Assembly: GCF_026241155.1 (NCBI RefSeq)
Contig: NZ_JAPFGP010000030.1
Location: forward strand, 1-43,869
Length of the DNA stretch: 43,869 nucleotides
Direction: 5' to 3'
Source: Paucibacter sp. PLA-PC-4
Lineage (GTDB): Bacteria > Pseudomonadota > Gammaproteobacteria > Burkholderiales > Burkholderiaceae_C
Shown: piece after piece, positions 17,764 to 27,284 of the stretch
Numbering within the stretch: position 1 is the first letter of the stretch
How the letters are laid out: each line of letters starts with the position of its first letter
Made by a program: the position numbers and the translations under genes
The notes under the pieces: generated by a model
Database searches by the model: none
Seen by the model: the letters and a program-made list of their open reading frames with translations, nothing else
What the model was told of the DNA's origin: nothing

Positions 17764-19473
17764 ATGTCCCAAACCCAAACCGCTTCTGGCATGGACTCCT
17801 TCGCAGCAATGTTCGAAGAGTCGCTGCAGAAGTCCGACATGCGCGCCGGCGAAGTGATCTCCGCTGAAGTCGTTCGCGTCGAGCACAGCTTCGTCGTCGT
17901 CAACGCAGGCCTGAAGTCCGAAGCCTACGTGCCTATCGAAGAATTCAAGAACGACCAGGGCGAACTGGAAGTTCAAGTCGGTGACTTCGTGTCCGTGGCC
18001 ATCGACGCCATCGAAAACGGCTACGGCGACACCATCCTGTCGCGCGACAAGGCTAAGCGCCTGGCCTCGTGGCTGAGCCTGGAAACCGCACTGGAGTCGG
18101 GCGACTTCGTGACCGGTACCGTGTCGGGCAAGGTCAAGGGCGGCCTGACCGTCCTCGTCAACGGCATCCGTGCCTTCCTGCCGGGTTCGCTGCTGGACAC
18201 CCGTCCGGTCAAGGACATGAGCCCGTACGAGGGCAAGACCATGGAGTTCAAGGTCATCAAGCTGGACCGCAAGCGCAACAACGTCGTGTTGTCGCGCCGC
18301 GCTGTGGTCGAGGCTTCGATGGGCGAAGAGCGCGCCAAGTTGCTCGAAACCCTGTCCGAAGGCGCCATCGTCAACGGCGTGGTCAAGAACATCACCGAAT
18401 ACGGTGCCTTCGTGGATCTGGGCGGCATCGACGGCCTGCTGCACATCACCGACATGGCATGGCGCCGTGTCCGTCACCCGTCGGAAGTCGTGACGGTTGG
18501 CCAGGAACTGACCGCCAAGGTCCTGAAGTTCGACGCCGAGAAGAACCGCGTCTCGCTGGGCCTGAAGCAGCTGGGCGATGACCCGTGGTTCGGCGTTGCT
18601 CGCCGCTACCCGACCAGCACCCGCCTGTTCGGCAAGGTCACCAACATCGCAGACTACGGCGCGTTCGTCGAGATCGAGCCGGGCATCGAAGGCCTGGTGC
18701 ACGTCTCCGAAATGGACTGGACCAACAAGAACGTCGCACCTTCGAAGATCGTCTCGCTGGGCGACGAAGTCGAAGTCATGGTGCTGGAGATCGACGAAGA
18801 CAAGCGTCGCATCTCGCTGGGCATGAAGCAGTGCAAGGCCAATCCTTGGGAAGAATTCGCCGAGAACGTCAAGCGCGGCGACAAGGTCAAGGGCCCGGTC
18901 AAGTCGATCACCGACTTCGGCGTGTTCGTCGGCCTGGCTCAAGGCATCGACGGTCTGGTGCACCTGTCCGACCTGTCCTGGGACGAGACCGGCGAAGCTG
19001 CCGTGCGCAACTTCAAGAAGGGCCAGGAAGTCGAAGCAGTCGTGCTGGCCGTGGATGTCGAGCGCGAGCGCATCTCGCTGGGCATCAAGCAGTTGGACAG
19101 CGACCCCTTCACCGCCTACACCACGGTCAATGACCGCGGCATGTCGGTGACCGGCAAGGTCAAGACGGTTGACGCGCGCGGCGCCGAAATCGAACTGGCC
19201 GATGGCGTGCTGGGCTACCTGCGCGCTTCGGAAATCTCCCGCGACCGCGTGGAAGACGCCCGCAACGTCCTGAAGGAAGGCGACGAAGTCACCTCCATCG
19301 TCGTCAACATCGACCGCAAGACCCGCAACATCCAGCTGTCGATCAAGGCCAAGGACAATGCAGACAGCCAAGAGGCAATGCAGCGTCTGTCCGCCACGTC
19401 CGAGCGTGAGAACGCCGGTACGACCAGCCTGGGCGCCTTGCTGCGCGCCAAGCTGGACAACCAAGGGAACTAA
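17764..19473 (+). CDS. rpsA: 30S ribosomal protein S1
   Basis: S1 binds mRNA leaders and helps load structured or weak-Shine-Dalgarno messages on the 30S subunit. The 569-residue protein has six S1 OB-fold repeats, recognisable by recurring G-A-F-V-D/E and V-H-x-S/T-D/E motifs ([59 protein letters not shown]). Length is close to the 557 residues of E. coli S1. AGGAA precedes the ATG at 17764. It follows aroA-cmk after a 156-bp leader, the usual cmk-rpsA-ihfB order. The leader could carry autoregulatory structure, which I did not resolve. Confidence 0.97.
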   Translation: MSQTQTASGMDSFAAMFEESLQKSDMRAGEVISAEVVRVEHSFVVVNAGLKSEAYVPIEEFKNDQGELEVQVGDFVSVAIDAIENGYGDTILSRDKAKRLASWLSLETALESGDFVTGTVSGKVKGGLTVLVNGIRAFLPGSLLDTRPVKDMSPYEGKTMEFKVIKLDRKRNNVVLSRRAVVEASMGEERAKLLETLSEGAIVNGVVKNITEYGAFVDLGGIDGLLHITDMAWRRVRHPSEVVTVGQELTAKVLKFDAEKNRVSLGLKQLGDDPWFGVARRYPTSTRLFGKVTNIADYGAFVEIEPGIEGLVHVSEMDWTNKNVAPSKIVSLGDEVEVMVLEIDEDKRRISLGMKQCKANPWEEFAENVKRGDKVKGPVKSITDFGVFVGLAQGIDGLVHLSDLSWDETGEAAVRNFKKGQEVEAVVLAVDVERERISLGIKQLDSDPFTAYTTVNDRGMSVTGKVKTVDARGAEIELADGVLGYLRASEISRDRVEDARNVLKEGDEVTSIVVNIDRKTRNIQLSIKAKDNADSQEAMQRLSATSERENAGTTSLGALLRAKLDNQGN

Positions 19474-19526
19474 TCCCTGTCTCGAGACGCCCGGGCTCTG
19501 GTAGCCTTGGCGTTGCGGTGACCCTG

Positions 19527-19563
19527 CAGGCTCGCCACTCTTTCGAGGGCGAGCCTGTTTCAA
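19527..19563 (+). terminator. Hairpin with short T-tract between rpsA and ihfB
   Basis: A perfect 10-bp stem, CAGGCTCGCC (19527-19536) with GGCGAGCCTG (19548-19557), is followed by TTTC. It can act as a terminator or partial attenuator that sets ihfB output below rpsA. The T-tract is short, so read-through is likely. Confidence 0.7.
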
Positions 19564-19589
19564 TTCCAAACACAAGAATTCCTGACCTC

Positions 19590-19910
19590 ATGACCCGATC
19601 CGATCTTGTTGCCCATCTGGCCGAGCGCTTTGGCCAGCTCACCCAGCGCGACACCGAGTTCGCGGTCAAGACCATTCTGGACGCGATGTCCGACGCGCTG
19701 GCCAAGGGCCACCGCATCGAGATCCGCGGCTTCGGCAGCTTCTCGATCAACCGTCGCCCTCCCCGCATGGGCCGCAATCCGCGCAGCGGCGAGCAGGTAC
19801 TGATCCCCGAAAAGCTGGTGCCACATTTCAAACCGGGCAAAGCCCTGCGCGAGTCGGTCGACGAACAGCTGCCGGTGCTCGACGACAAGGGCAGCGAGAT
19901 TCACGCCTGA
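19590..19910 (+). CDS. ihfB: Integration host factor subunit beta
   Basis: IHF-beta pairs with IHF-alpha to bend DNA sharply in replication, recombination and transcription. The 106-residue protein has the HU/IHF fold: N-terminal helices ([16 protein letters not shown]), the signature [21 protein letters not shown]-type beta arms (GFGSF and the RNP-rich arm tip RNPRSGEQV), and a tail [18 protein letters not shown]. The start at 19590 gives the canonical MTRSDL N-terminus. It lies downstream of rpsA, the conserved arrangement. The tail after residue 95 is slightly longer than in E. coli (94 residues). IHF would also be needed by many island integrases. Confidence 0.95.
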   Translation: MTRSDLVAHLAERFGQLTQRDTEFAVKTILDAMSDALAKGHRIEIRGFGSFSINRRPPRMGRNPRSGEQVLIPEKLVPHFKPGKALRESVDEQLPVLDDKGSEIHA

Positions 19911-19950
19911 GCGCAGTCAAGACGAGCGCCGCCCCCTAGAATCCGCCTCG

Positions 19951-20253
19951 ATGCGTATCTTTGTCTGGCTCTTGCGGGCCTTCATCTTTTTCGCCCTCTT
20001 CGCCTTCGCGCTGAACAACAGCCAGGAGGCCACCGTGCGCTGGTTCTTTGGCCACGAGTGGCGCGCGCCGATGGTCATCATCGTGCTGCTAGCCTTCGGC
20101 TGCGGAGCCGCGCTGGGCGTGCTGGCCATGGTGCCGGCCTGGTGGAAGCACCGCCGCGTCGCACAGCGAGGCAGCGACATCGCACCGGCCGTTTCCGACG
20201 CGCCCACACCCACCGAAGTTCAGACCCCCAGCGGCGTACGCGATGGACTTTGA
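19951..20253 (+). CDS. lapA: Lipopolysaccharide assembly protein A (DUF1049)
   Basis: LapA is a small inner-membrane protein that works with LapB to control LpxC turnover and LPS output. The 100-residue product has two transmembrane helices (about residues 5-22 and 40-62) separated by a short loop with the family-typical ALNNSQEATVRWFFG. It ends in a basic cytoplasmic stretch, WWKHRRVAQRG. Its end overlaps lapB by 11 bp, implying coupled translation. The rpsA-ihfB-lapA-lapB order supports the call. Confidence 0.88.
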   Translation: MRIFVWLLRAFIFFALFAFALNNSQEATVRWFFGHEWRAPMVIIVLLAFGCGAALGVLAMVPAWWKHRRVAQRGSDIAPAVSDAPTPTEVQTPSGVRDGL

Positions 20254-21391
20254 TCTACGCTGGCTGCTGTTCGCGCTACCGGTAGCCTTCGGGCTCGGCT
20301 GGCTGGCCTCCAAACTCGATGCGCGGCAATGGAAGCGCGAGCAGCGTGATGCCCCCAAGGCCTATTTCAAGGGTCTGAACTTGCTGCTCAACGAGCAGCA
20401 AGACAAGGCAATCGACGCTTTCATCGAGGCGGTGCAAAACGATCCCGACACCTCCGAGCTGCACTTCGCCCTGGGCAACCTATTCCGCCGCCGCGGCGAG
20501 TATGAGCGAGCGGTGCGGGTGCACCAGCATCTGTTGCAGCGCGGCGACCTGCCGCGCGCCGAACGCGACCGAGCCCAGCATGCGCTAGCCCAGGACTTCT
20601 TCAAGGCCGGCCTATTCGACCGTGCCGAGGAGGCTTTTAACGCGCTGCGCGGCACCGCCTTTGAGACAGAGGCCGAGCTGGCCTTGCTGTCGCTGTACGA
20701 GCGCTCGCGCGAATGGCGCAAGGCCGCCGACGTGGCTCGCCATCTGGAGCAAGGTGGCACCGCCTCGTTTGCAGCTCGCATAGCCAACTATCTGTGCGAG
20801 CAGGCGCTGGAAGCCCAGGCCCGCAACGCGCATGGTGAGGCGCAGGAGCTGCTGGCCCAGGCCCGCAAGACCGCGCCCCAGGCGGCCCGAGCCCATGTGC
20901 TGGCCGGTCAGATGCTGGCCCGGCGCGGACAGCCCGAGCAGGCGATGGCCGCCTATGCCCAGTTGCTCAGCGCCAAGCCCGAGGCCTTCAATCTGGTGGC
21001 CGGTGACTATGCCGACGCCGCCCTGGCAATCGGTGCGACCGAGCCGGCGCTGGCCACGCTGCTGGCTCAGTACCAGCGCGCGCCCGGCATGCATCTGCTG
21101 CTGGCCATCGCTAAGCTGGAGCCGGCCGCGGCCGCCCAGCGCCAGCGCTTGGTGACCCATCTGCGCGCCGAACCCAGCCTCAGCGCCGCCCGCATGCTGC
21201 TGACCCAGAGCAAGGCCCAACTCAGCGACGAAGAAGCCCCGTTGATGGCCGCCGCGCTGGACCGTGCCAGCCGGCCGCTGCAGCGCTATCGCTGCGCCGC
21301 CTGCGGTTTCGAGGCCCAGCACTATTTCTGGCAATGCCCGGGCTGCCTGAACTGGGACACCTACCCGCCACGCCACGTGGAAGAACTCTAA
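20243..21391 (+). CDS. lapB: Lipopolysaccharide assembly protein B (TPR, rubredoxin-like)
   Basis: LapB (YciM) is a membrane-anchored tetratricopeptide protein that recruits FtsH to degrade LpxC and coordinates LPS assembly. The 382-residue product has one N-terminal membrane helix (about residues 5-22), a run of TPR helices (about 45-340, for example LHFALGNLFRRRGEYERAV), and a C-terminal rubredoxin-like metal knuckle. The knuckle reads YRCAACGF followed 13 residues later by CPGCLNW, giving four cysteines. Length and domain order match the family (389 residues in E. coli). It is followed 7 bp later by glycosyltransferase genes. Confidence 0.93.
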   Translation: MDFDLRWLLFALPVAFGLGWLASKLDARQWKREQRDAPKAYFKGLNLLLNEQQDKAIDAFIEAVQNDPDTSELHFALGNLFRRRGEYERAVRVHQHLLQRGDLPRAERDRAQHALAQDFFKAGLFDRAEEAFNALRGTAFETEAELALLSLYERSREWRKAADVARHLEQGGTASFAARIANYLCEQALEAQARNAHGEAQELLAQARKTAPQAARAHVLAGQMLARRGQPEQAMAAYAQLLSAKPEAFNLVAGDYADAALAIGATEPALATLLAQYQRAPGMHLLLAIAKLEPAAAAQRQRLVTHLRAEPSLSAARMLLTQSKAQLSDEEAPLMAAALDRASRPLQRYRCAACGFEAQHYFWQCPGCLNWDTYPPRHVEEL

Positions 21392-21398
21392 AGACACC

Positions 21399-22130
21399 AT
21401 GGCGAGCGACCGCGTCATTCTCTGCATGAAATGGGGCACGAAGTACGGCCCCGAGTACGTCAACCGTCTGTACGCGATGGTGCGCCGCCATCTGCGCGGC
21501 GAATTCCGTTTCGTTTGCCTGACCGACCGCCATGAGGGCATCCGCGCCGAGGTCCAGTGCCTGCCGATCCCCGACCTCGCCCTGCCGCCCGGCATTCCCG
21601 AGCGCGGCTGGACCAAGCTGACCACTTTTGAGGCGGATCTGCATGGCCTCAAAGGCACGGCCCTGTTCCTCGATCTCGATGTCGTTATCGTCGACGACAT
21701 CACACCCTTCTTCGAGGTGCCCGGCGAGTTCCTGATCATCCATGATTGGAAACGCCCCTGGCGCATCACCGGCAACTCCTCGGTGTATCGCTTCACCCTG
21801 GGTGCTCATGCCGATGTGCTGGCCAAGTTCCGCCGCGAGTTCGAGAGTATCCGCGCCGAGGTGCGCAACGAGCAGGCCTATCTGTCCAACGAGATGCAAG
21901 CCAAGGGCTTGCTGAAGTACTGGGATGCAGCCTGGTGCGCCAGCTACAAATACCACTGCATCCCGCGCTGGCCCAGTAACTACTGGCGCGCCCCCTTCAT
22001 TCCCAAGAGTGCCCGCATCCTGATCTTCCACGGTGTGATGAACCCGCCCGACGCGTTGGCCGGACGCAGCAACGGCAACTGGCGCCGCGCCAAGCCGGCA
22101 CCTTGGATCGCGGACCACTGGCGCGAATGA
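21399..22130 (+). CDS. Putative glycosyltransferase with LDLD motif
   Basis: The 243-residue cytoplasmic protein looks like a GT-A-fold glycosyltransferase. The N-terminal strand RVILCMKWGTKYGPEYVNRL and the TALFLDLDVVIVDDITPFF segment, with a DxD-like metal-binding motif, resemble GT8-type or related sugar transferases. Later segments (NSSVYRFTLGAHADVLAKF, NEQAYLSNEMQAKGLL) are typical of bacterial proteins annotated simply as glycosyltransferase. The donor and acceptor are unknown. It begins 7 bp after lapB and ends in a 4-bp ATGA overlap with the next glycosyltransferase, so it probably acts in surface glycan assembly. Confidence 0.75.
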   Translation: MASDRVILCMKWGTKYGPEYVNRLYAMVRRHLRGEFRFVCLTDRHEGIRAEVQCLPIPDLALPPGIPERGWTKLTTFEADLHGLKGTALFLDLDVVIVDDITPFFEVPGEFLIIHDWKRPWRITGNSSVYRFTLGAHADVLAKFRREFESIRAEVRNEQAYLSNEMQAKGLLKYWDAAWCASYKYHCIPRWPSNYWRAPFIPKSARILIFHGVMNPPDALAGRSNGNWRRAKPAPWIADHWRE

Positions 22131-23242
22131 GCCCGCCGCCCAAGGTCCTGCACTTCGTCACCGGCGGCTTCTCCGGCGCTACGCAGGTGGCGCTCGATTT
22201 GGTGCGCGCGGCCCAAGCCAGCAGCCGCAGCGAGCCTCTGCTGGTACTGCGGAGTAAGCGCCAGACCGACCCGCAGCGTGTCGCCGCGCTGCAGCAGCAA
22301 GGCCTGCCGCTCGAACTCGTGCCGGGCTGGAGCCATGCCGCGACGATCTGGCGCCTGCGGCAGATCTGCCGCCGCTTTTGCCCCGATGTGCTGGTGGCCC
22401 ACGGCTTCCCCGAGCACCTGCTGGGGCGCTGGGCCGGGCTGCTGGCGGGGGTGCCCCATCTGGTGCACGTCGAGCACAACTCGCGCGAGCGCTACAGCCG
22501 ATGGCGCCTGCTGCAAACCCGCTGGTTGGCGCGCCGCAGTGATGCCATCGTCGGTTGCTCAGAGGGAGTGCGCCAGAGCCTGCTGGCGCTGGACATGCCG
22601 GCCGACAAGACCCTGGCAATCTCGAATGGCATTCGGCTCGAGCCCTTTGCCGATGCTGACCGTCATCCCTATGCCCGGCGCGTGCCCGGTCTGGTGATGG
22701 CCGCTCGATTTGCCGGCCAGAAAGACCACGCCACCTTGCTGCAGGCCCTGGCCCTGCTGCGCCGGCAAGGACTGACCCCGCCCCTGCTGCTGGCCGGCGG
22801 TGGCAGCAAGCGCCATCTGGACAAGGCCAAGGCTTTGGTGCAGCAACTGGACCTACAGGACCAGGTGCAATTCCTTGGCTTTCATGCCCGTATGCCCGAG
22901 CTGCTCATGCAGCACCAGATCGCCGTGCTGTCCAGCCACTACGAGGGCATGCCACTTTCCTTGGTCGAGGGCATGGCGGCGGGCTGTGTCGCGCTCGGCT
23001 CGGCCGTCCCGGGCATTCAGGAACTGATACGCGACGGCGTCACCGGGCGGCTGGTACCGCATCAAGATGCAGGGGCGCTGGCTGATGCGATCGCCCAGCT
23101 GCTGCAGCAGCCCGCTCAGGCCTCCACGCTGGCCGCTGCCGGGCGCCGCCAGGCACTGCAAGAGCACAGCCTGGCTTTGATGCTGAGCCGCTATGAAGAT
23201 CTTTTCGCCAACTTGGTCAACGCTGGAGCGGCCCGCCGATGA
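22127..23242 (+). CDS. Glycosyltransferase family 4
   Basis: The 371-residue product has the GT-B layout of family GT4. The N-terminal domain opens with a glycine-rich acceptor loop (VLHFVTGGFSGATQVAL). The C-terminal nucleotide-sugar domain contains LVMAARFAGQKDHATLLQAL, the central VQFLGFHARMPELL strand, and the family E-x7-E motif in SHYEGMPLSLVEGMAAGC. The start at 22127 overlaps the previous stop as ATGA; an upstream in-frame codon at 22103 is less likely. The sugar and linkage are not predictable. It is part of a coupled set ending with an MsbA-like exporter. Confidence 0.88.
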   Translation: MSPPPKVLHFVTGGFSGATQVALDLVRAAQASSRSEPLLVLRSKRQTDPQRVAALQQQGLPLELVPGWSHAATIWRLRQICRRFCPDVLVAHGFPEHLLGRWAGLLAGVPHLVHVEHNSRERYSRWRLLQTRWLARRSDAIVGCSEGVRQSLLALDMPADKTLAISNGIRLEPFADADRHPYARRVPGLVMAARFAGQKDHATLLQALALLRRQGLTPPLLLAGGGSKRHLDKAKALVQQLDLQDQVQFLGFHARMPELLMQHQIAVLSSHYEGMPLSLVEGMAAGCVALGSAVPGIQELIRDGVTGRLVPHQDAGALADAIAQLLQQPAQASTLAAAGRRQALQEHSLALMLSRYEDLFANLVNAGAARR

Positions 23243-24231
23243 CCCCTTGGCTGAGCCTGCTGCTGCCGGTATTCCGCGTGCGTCCCTATCTAGGCGCCTG
23301 CCTGGACTCGATCCTGGCGCAATGCGATGACGGCGTCGAGGTCCTGCTGCTTGACGACGCCTCGGATGACGGTTCGGCCGAACTGATCGAAGAGTTCCAG
23401 CGGCAGCAGCCCGGTCGCCTGCGACTTCTGCGTCATGCGCGCAACCAGGGCATCAGCGCCGCCCGCAACAGCCTGCTGGATGCCGCCACCGGCGACTATC
23501 TGTGGTTCATCGATCCGGATGATCTGCTGCTGCCGGGTGCCATCGCAGGGCTGCGGCGCGCGCTGGCGGCGCAGTCTCAACCCGATGTGCTGATGTGCGA
23601 CTTTCGCATCCTGCGTGAGCAGTTCAAGCCCAAACACGCGCGCCGGGGCGAATTGCATATGCACAGCTTCATCGGCCCTTCGCACCAACGGTTGCAGGAC
23701 CGTTCGCGCCTGATCCAGGGCCTGTTCGAGGCCGGCCATCTGCAGCCGTGGTGCAAGATCATCAAACGCAGCCTCTGGCCCGCACAGCTGCGCTTCCCGG
23801 TCGGCCGCTTCTTTGAGGACACGGCCGTGATGCCGCGCGTGATACTGCTTGCGAATAGCTATTGCCATGTGCCCGAGGTCTGGATCGGCTACCGCAAGCG
23901 CGAAGGCAGCGTACTGGCCCACCTGGACACCAAGAAGCTCGACGACATGAGCTTCGCCCTCAGCGGCTTTGGCGCCGAACTGCGCAGCGCTGGCGTCGAT
24001 AAGGCCGCGCGCTTTTCCCTGGCCTATTTCGCTGCCGTAACCTTCATCAGTGCCTGCCGGCATGCCTGCCGACAGGGCGCCAGGGCGCTATTGCCCCTGT
24101 ATCTGCAGCGTCTGAGACAAACCCTGGATGACAGGCCCGAGTCCTTGCGCGCCCAGTACCTGCAACGCGGCTGGATCTGGCGCTGGCTGCGCCTGCAGTA
24201 TTGGCTGCGCAAGGCCGCAGCAAAGACATGA
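23239..24231 (+). CDS. Glycosyltransferase family 2 (first paralogue)
   Basis: The 330-residue GT-A enzyme starts with LSLLLPVFRVRPYLGACLDS, then VEVLLLDDASDDGSAELI (nucleotide-binding Asp pair), the NQGISAARNSLLDAATGDY helix, and WFIDPDDLLLPGA (DxD metal site). The C-terminal 130 residues are helical, ending in a basic WIWRWLRLQYWLRKA tail that may sit on the membrane. It closely parallels the next gene in length, motif order and tail, so the two are paralogues. ATGA overlaps occur at both ends. The sugar and acceptor are unknown. Confidence 0.9.
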   Translation: MTPWLSLLLPVFRVRPYLGACLDSILAQCDDGVEVLLLDDASDDGSAELIEEFQRQQPGRLRLLRHARNQGISAARNSLLDAATGDYLWFIDPDDLLLPGAIAGLRRALAAQSQPDVLMCDFRILREQFKPKHARRGELHMHSFIGPSHQRLQDRSRLIQGLFEAGHLQPWCKIIKRSLWPAQLRFPVGRFFEDTAVMPRVILLANSYCHVPEVWIGYRKREGSVLAHLDTKKLDDMSFALSGFGAELRSAGVDKAARFSLAYFAAVTFISACRHACRQGARALLPLYLQRLRQTLDDRPESLRAQYLQRGWIWRWLRLQYWLRKAAAKT

Positions 24232-25238
24232 CCATGGCACCTCGCCCCTGGCTCAGTGTGCTGGTCCCGGTCTACAACGTCGAGGCCTGGCTGCGCGCCT
24301 GCGTTACTTCGGTGCTGTCGCAGGCCGATGCCGGTGTCGAAATCCTGCTGCTCGACGATGTCTCCACCGATGGCTCGGCTGCGCTGATGCACACGCTGGC
24401 CGAGGAGAACCCGGGCCGGCTGACCCTGTTGCGCCACCAGCACAACAGCGGCCTGAGTGCCGCACGCAACACGCTACTGGAGGCCAGCCGTGGCGAGTAC
24501 CTATGGTTCTTGGACTCCGACGACGAACTGATGCCCGGAGCAATCGCGGATCTCGCCGCGATCGTGAAGGGCCACGCCCCCGACCTGGTGCTGTGCGACT
24601 TTCGGACCCTGCGCGAACGTATGAAGCGCAAACATGTCTGGCGCGGTGAGCTGCATCGCCCTAGCTTCGATGGGCCGAGCGATCAGTTGCTCAGCGACCG
24701 CTCGGCCCTGCTACGAGGCCTGTTTTCGCTGGGTCAGCTGCACAGCTGGAGCAAAATCTCCAGACGCGGTCTGTGGGGCGATGATCTGCGTTTCCCCGTT
24801 GGCCGCTACTACGAAGACATGTACACCACCCCGGCCCTGGCGCTGCGCGCCACCAGCTATGTTTATGCGCCGCGCGTCTGGGTAGGTTATCGCCAGCGCG
24901 TTGGCAGCATTCTCGCCACGCTGACCCCCCGCAAGATCGACGACATGATGAACGCACTGGTCGGTCTGCCGGCCGCGTTGGACGCCCAGCAGCCGCCGAT
25001 CAGCGAGGCGGCACGCTTCGCGCTAGCGCACTTCGCTGGACGTGGCTTTGTCAGCGCGGCCCGCTTCATGGCCCGCCAAGCGGACGAGGCCGCACTGGCG
25101 CGCTGTCTGCAGCAGTTTCAGGACAACTCGCCGCTGAGCGGTCAGGCTCTGCTGCGTGCCTACTTGGCGCGCGGCTGGCTGTGGCGCGCCAGTCGGCTCC
25201 ATTACTGGCTGCGGCGCGCCGCAAAGGCAAACGCATGA
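24228..25238 (+). CDS. Glycosyltransferase family 2 (second paralogue)
   Basis: The 336-residue GT-A enzyme repeats the plan of its upstream neighbour: LSVLVPVYNVEAWLRACVTS, VEILLLDDVSTDGSAAL, NSGLSAARNTLLEASRGEY and the metal site WFLDSDDELMPGA. Shared downstream blocks (FRTLRERMKRKHVWRGELH against FRILREQFKPKHARRGELH) and the tail WLWRASRLHYWLRRA show tandem duplication with divergence. The start at 24228 overlaps the previous stop as ATGA; the ATG two codons later (24234) is an alternative. Two similar enzymes in one unit suggest successive additions of related sugars. Confidence 0.9.
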   Translation: MTMAPRPWLSVLVPVYNVEAWLRACVTSVLSQADAGVEILLLDDVSTDGSAALMHTLAEENPGRLTLLRHQHNSGLSAARNTLLEASRGEYLWFLDSDDELMPGAIADLAAIVKGHAPDLVLCDFRTLRERMKRKHVWRGELHRPSFDGPSDQLLSDRSALLRGLFSLGQLHSWSKISRRGLWGDDLRFPVGRYYEDMYTTPALALRATSYVYAPRVWVGYRQRVGSILATLTPRKIDDMMNALVGLPAALDAQQPPISEAARFALAHFAGRGFVSAARFMARQADEAALARCLQQFQDNSPLSGQALLRAYLARGWLWRASRLHYWLRRAAKANA

Positions 25239-26956
25239 ATCTTGATCCCACACTGGGCCGGCTACTCGGCTTTGTGCGCCCCTATCGCATGGGGCTGGTG
25301 CTGACCGTGCTTGCCTATGTGGCGGCGGCGGCTACCGAGCCACTGATCCCCGAGCTGATCAAGACAGTGTTCGGCAAGGGCTTTGAGCGCCAGACCTTCT
25401 CGATCTGGTGGATCCCGCTGGTGCTGGTCAGCCTGTTTGCGCTGCGCGGCGTCGCCGGCTTTGCCGGCCAGTACATGCTGAACTGGACCGTGCTGCGAAG
25501 CGTGATGGACCTGCGCAAAGCTCTGGTCGATGCGCTGCTGCGCGCCGATGCCAGTGTCTACACCAGCCTGCAGGCCGGCACGGCGGTCACCAAGGTCGTC
25601 AACGACCCGCAGCAATCGCTGTCCCTGCTGGGTGGCACCGTCGCGACGGTGCTGCGTGACGGCCTGCCAGCCGTCGCCATGCTGGGCTACCTCTTCTTCC
25701 TGAACTGGCAGCTGACCCTGCTGTCCATGGTCACCCTGCCCTTGATGGCCTTTGTAGTCAAGAAGGTCAACAAGCGGGTGCGCGCGATGGGCAATCTCAG
25801 CTACGACGCGCAAATGCAGCTGTCGGCCAAGGTCGACGACCTCACCCGCGCCTGGCGCGTGGTGCGCAGCTTCGATGCCGCCACCCACGAACGCGCACGC
25901 TTCGAGGACATCGCCCAGCAAGTGCGGCGCAACACGCTCAAGCAGGTCGCGGCCGGCGCCTTGAGCCAGCCGCTGTCGCAGCTGGTGGCCAGCATCGGCC
26001 TGTCGCTGATCGTCGCGCTGGCCCTGCTGCAGGCGCGCGCGAATCAGGCCTCAGCCGCCGACTTCATCGCCTACATCACCGCACTGCTGCTGCTGGTCTC
26101 GCGGCTGCGCCATCTCAGCGATCTGGCGACACCGATCACCAATGCCCTGGTGATAGCGCGCGGCTGCCTGCAGTTGCTGGACTTGCCGGCCGAGCACGAC
26201 GAAGGCCGGCGCGAACTCGCTGCCGTGCGCGGCGAGCTGCAGCTGCAGGACGTGCGCCTGCGCTACCCCGGCGCCGACAGCGCCGCACTGGATGGCCTGA
26301 ACCTGCTGATCCCCGCCGGCCGCACCACGGCCTTGGTCGGCTCATCGGGCGCTGGCAAGAGCTCGGTGATCCATCTGCTTCAGGGCTTCGGCAGGCCAGA
26401 CGCCGGGCGCATCCTCCTTGACGGCGTCGACATCGACGAGCTCCGGCGCGCCAATCTGCGCCGTCAGTTCGCTGTCGTCTCGCAGGACATCGTGCTGTTC
26501 GACGCCTCGGTGGCAGACAACATCGCCTATGCCCAGCCGCGCGACCCGGCCCGCCTGGAGCAGGCGCTGCGCGCCGCCCATCTGTGGGACTTTGTGCAGA
26601 GCCTGCCCCAGGGGCTTGATAGCCCGGTCGGTGCCAACGGCAGCATGCTGTCCGGCGGCCAGCGCCAGCGTCTGGCGATCGCCCGCGCGCTCTACAAGGA
26701 TGCGCCAATCTGGGTCTTCGACGAAGCAACCTCGGCACTGGACACCGAGAGCGAACGCGCGGTGCAGCAGGCGCTCGACCAATGGCAAGGCCGCAAGACC
26801 CTGATCGTGATCGCTCACCGCCTGTCCACCGTGCGTTCGGCCGATGCCATCCATGTGCTGGGCGCCGGTCGAGTGATCGAAAGCGGAAGCCACGCCGAGC
26901 TGCTGGCCCGGGGCGGAGCCTATGCCTCGATGGTGCAGGCGCAGATTGGCGACTGA
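25235..26956 (+). CDS. msbA: MsbA-like lipid/glycolipid ABC exporter
   Basis: The 573-residue half-transporter joins an exporter-type membrane domain (about residues 15-320, six predicted helices) to a nucleotide-binding domain (about 335-570). Visible ATPase motifs are Walker A VGSSGAGKSS, signature LSGGQRQRLAIARAL, Walker B IWVFDEATSALD and the H-loop IVIAHRLSTV. The length and sequence resemble MsbA, which flips lipid A-core across the inner membrane. In this context it could instead flip another glycolipid made by the preceding transferases. The start at 25235 overlaps the previous stop as ATGA. The exact substrate is inference. Confidence 0.85.
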   Translation: MNLDPTLGRLLGFVRPYRMGLVLTVLAYVAAAATEPLIPELIKTVFGKGFERQTFSIWWIPLVLVSLFALRGVAGFAGQYMLNWTVLRSVMDLRKALVDALLRADASVYTSLQAGTAVTKVVNDPQQSLSLLGGTVATVLRDGLPAVAMLGYLFFLNWQLTLLSMVTLPLMAFVVKKVNKRVRAMGNLSYDAQMQLSAKVDDLTRAWRVVRSFDAATHERARFEDIAQQVRRNTLKQVAAGALSQPLSQLVASIGLSLIVALALLQARANQASAADFIAYITALLLLVSRLRHLSDLATPITNALVIARGCLQLLDLPAEHDEGRRELAAVRGELQLQDVRLRYPGADSAALDGLNLLIPAGRTTALVGSSGAGKSSVIHLLQGFGRPDAGRILLDGVDIDELRRANLRRQFAVVSQDIVLFDASVADNIAYAQPRDPARLEQALRAAHLWDFVQSLPQGLDSPVGANGSMLSGGQRQRLAIARALYKDAPIWVFDEATSALDTESERAVQQALDQWQGRKTLIVIAHRLSTVRSADAIHVLGAGRVIESGSHAELLARGGAYASMVQAQIGD

Positions 26957-27284
26957 ACACGATGATGACAAGACGGCGTCGCCAGCTCTAGAGGCTCATC
27001 GCTGCGCCGCCGGCGCTGGCCGAGCGCTTGCTGGCCGCACGGGCCTAGGCCCTGTTCAAGGACTGTGCCGGCCTGCACGGCCGGGTGGGGGCGCCATCGG
27101 TACGGGGATGGCACGCGAGTTGACAGACCTGCGACTGCAGTCTACGTGGCTTGCCCTGCGAGGAGCAGGCTCCCGGCCGATGTGTCAAGCCGGACACAAT
27201 CTGCCTATCTTGCCGACAAGGACGGCGGCTCCAATGCAGACACCGGGCGATTACCGCCCCGATGTCCACCCAACAGGAGTCCGC
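26957..27284. other. Gene-free stretch of 328 bp after msbA
   Basis: No gene, tRNA or strong terminator is seen. There is a small CGGCCTGCACGGCCG palindrome near 27069-27084 and a TTGACA hexamer at 27120 without a good -10 partner. It probably contains the promoter and leader of the following lipoprotein gene. Confidence 0.5.

Noticed and set aside
17668-19575. 635-codon open frame opposite rpsA
   Set aside because: It is a shadow of rpsA caused by high GC and S1 repeats. rpsA has a clear ribosome site and six S1 domains.
27120-27148. TTGACA as a promoter for the dioxygenase-like gene
   Set aside because: Seventeen bases downstream is TACGTG, a poor -10 match, so the evidence is too weak for a feature.
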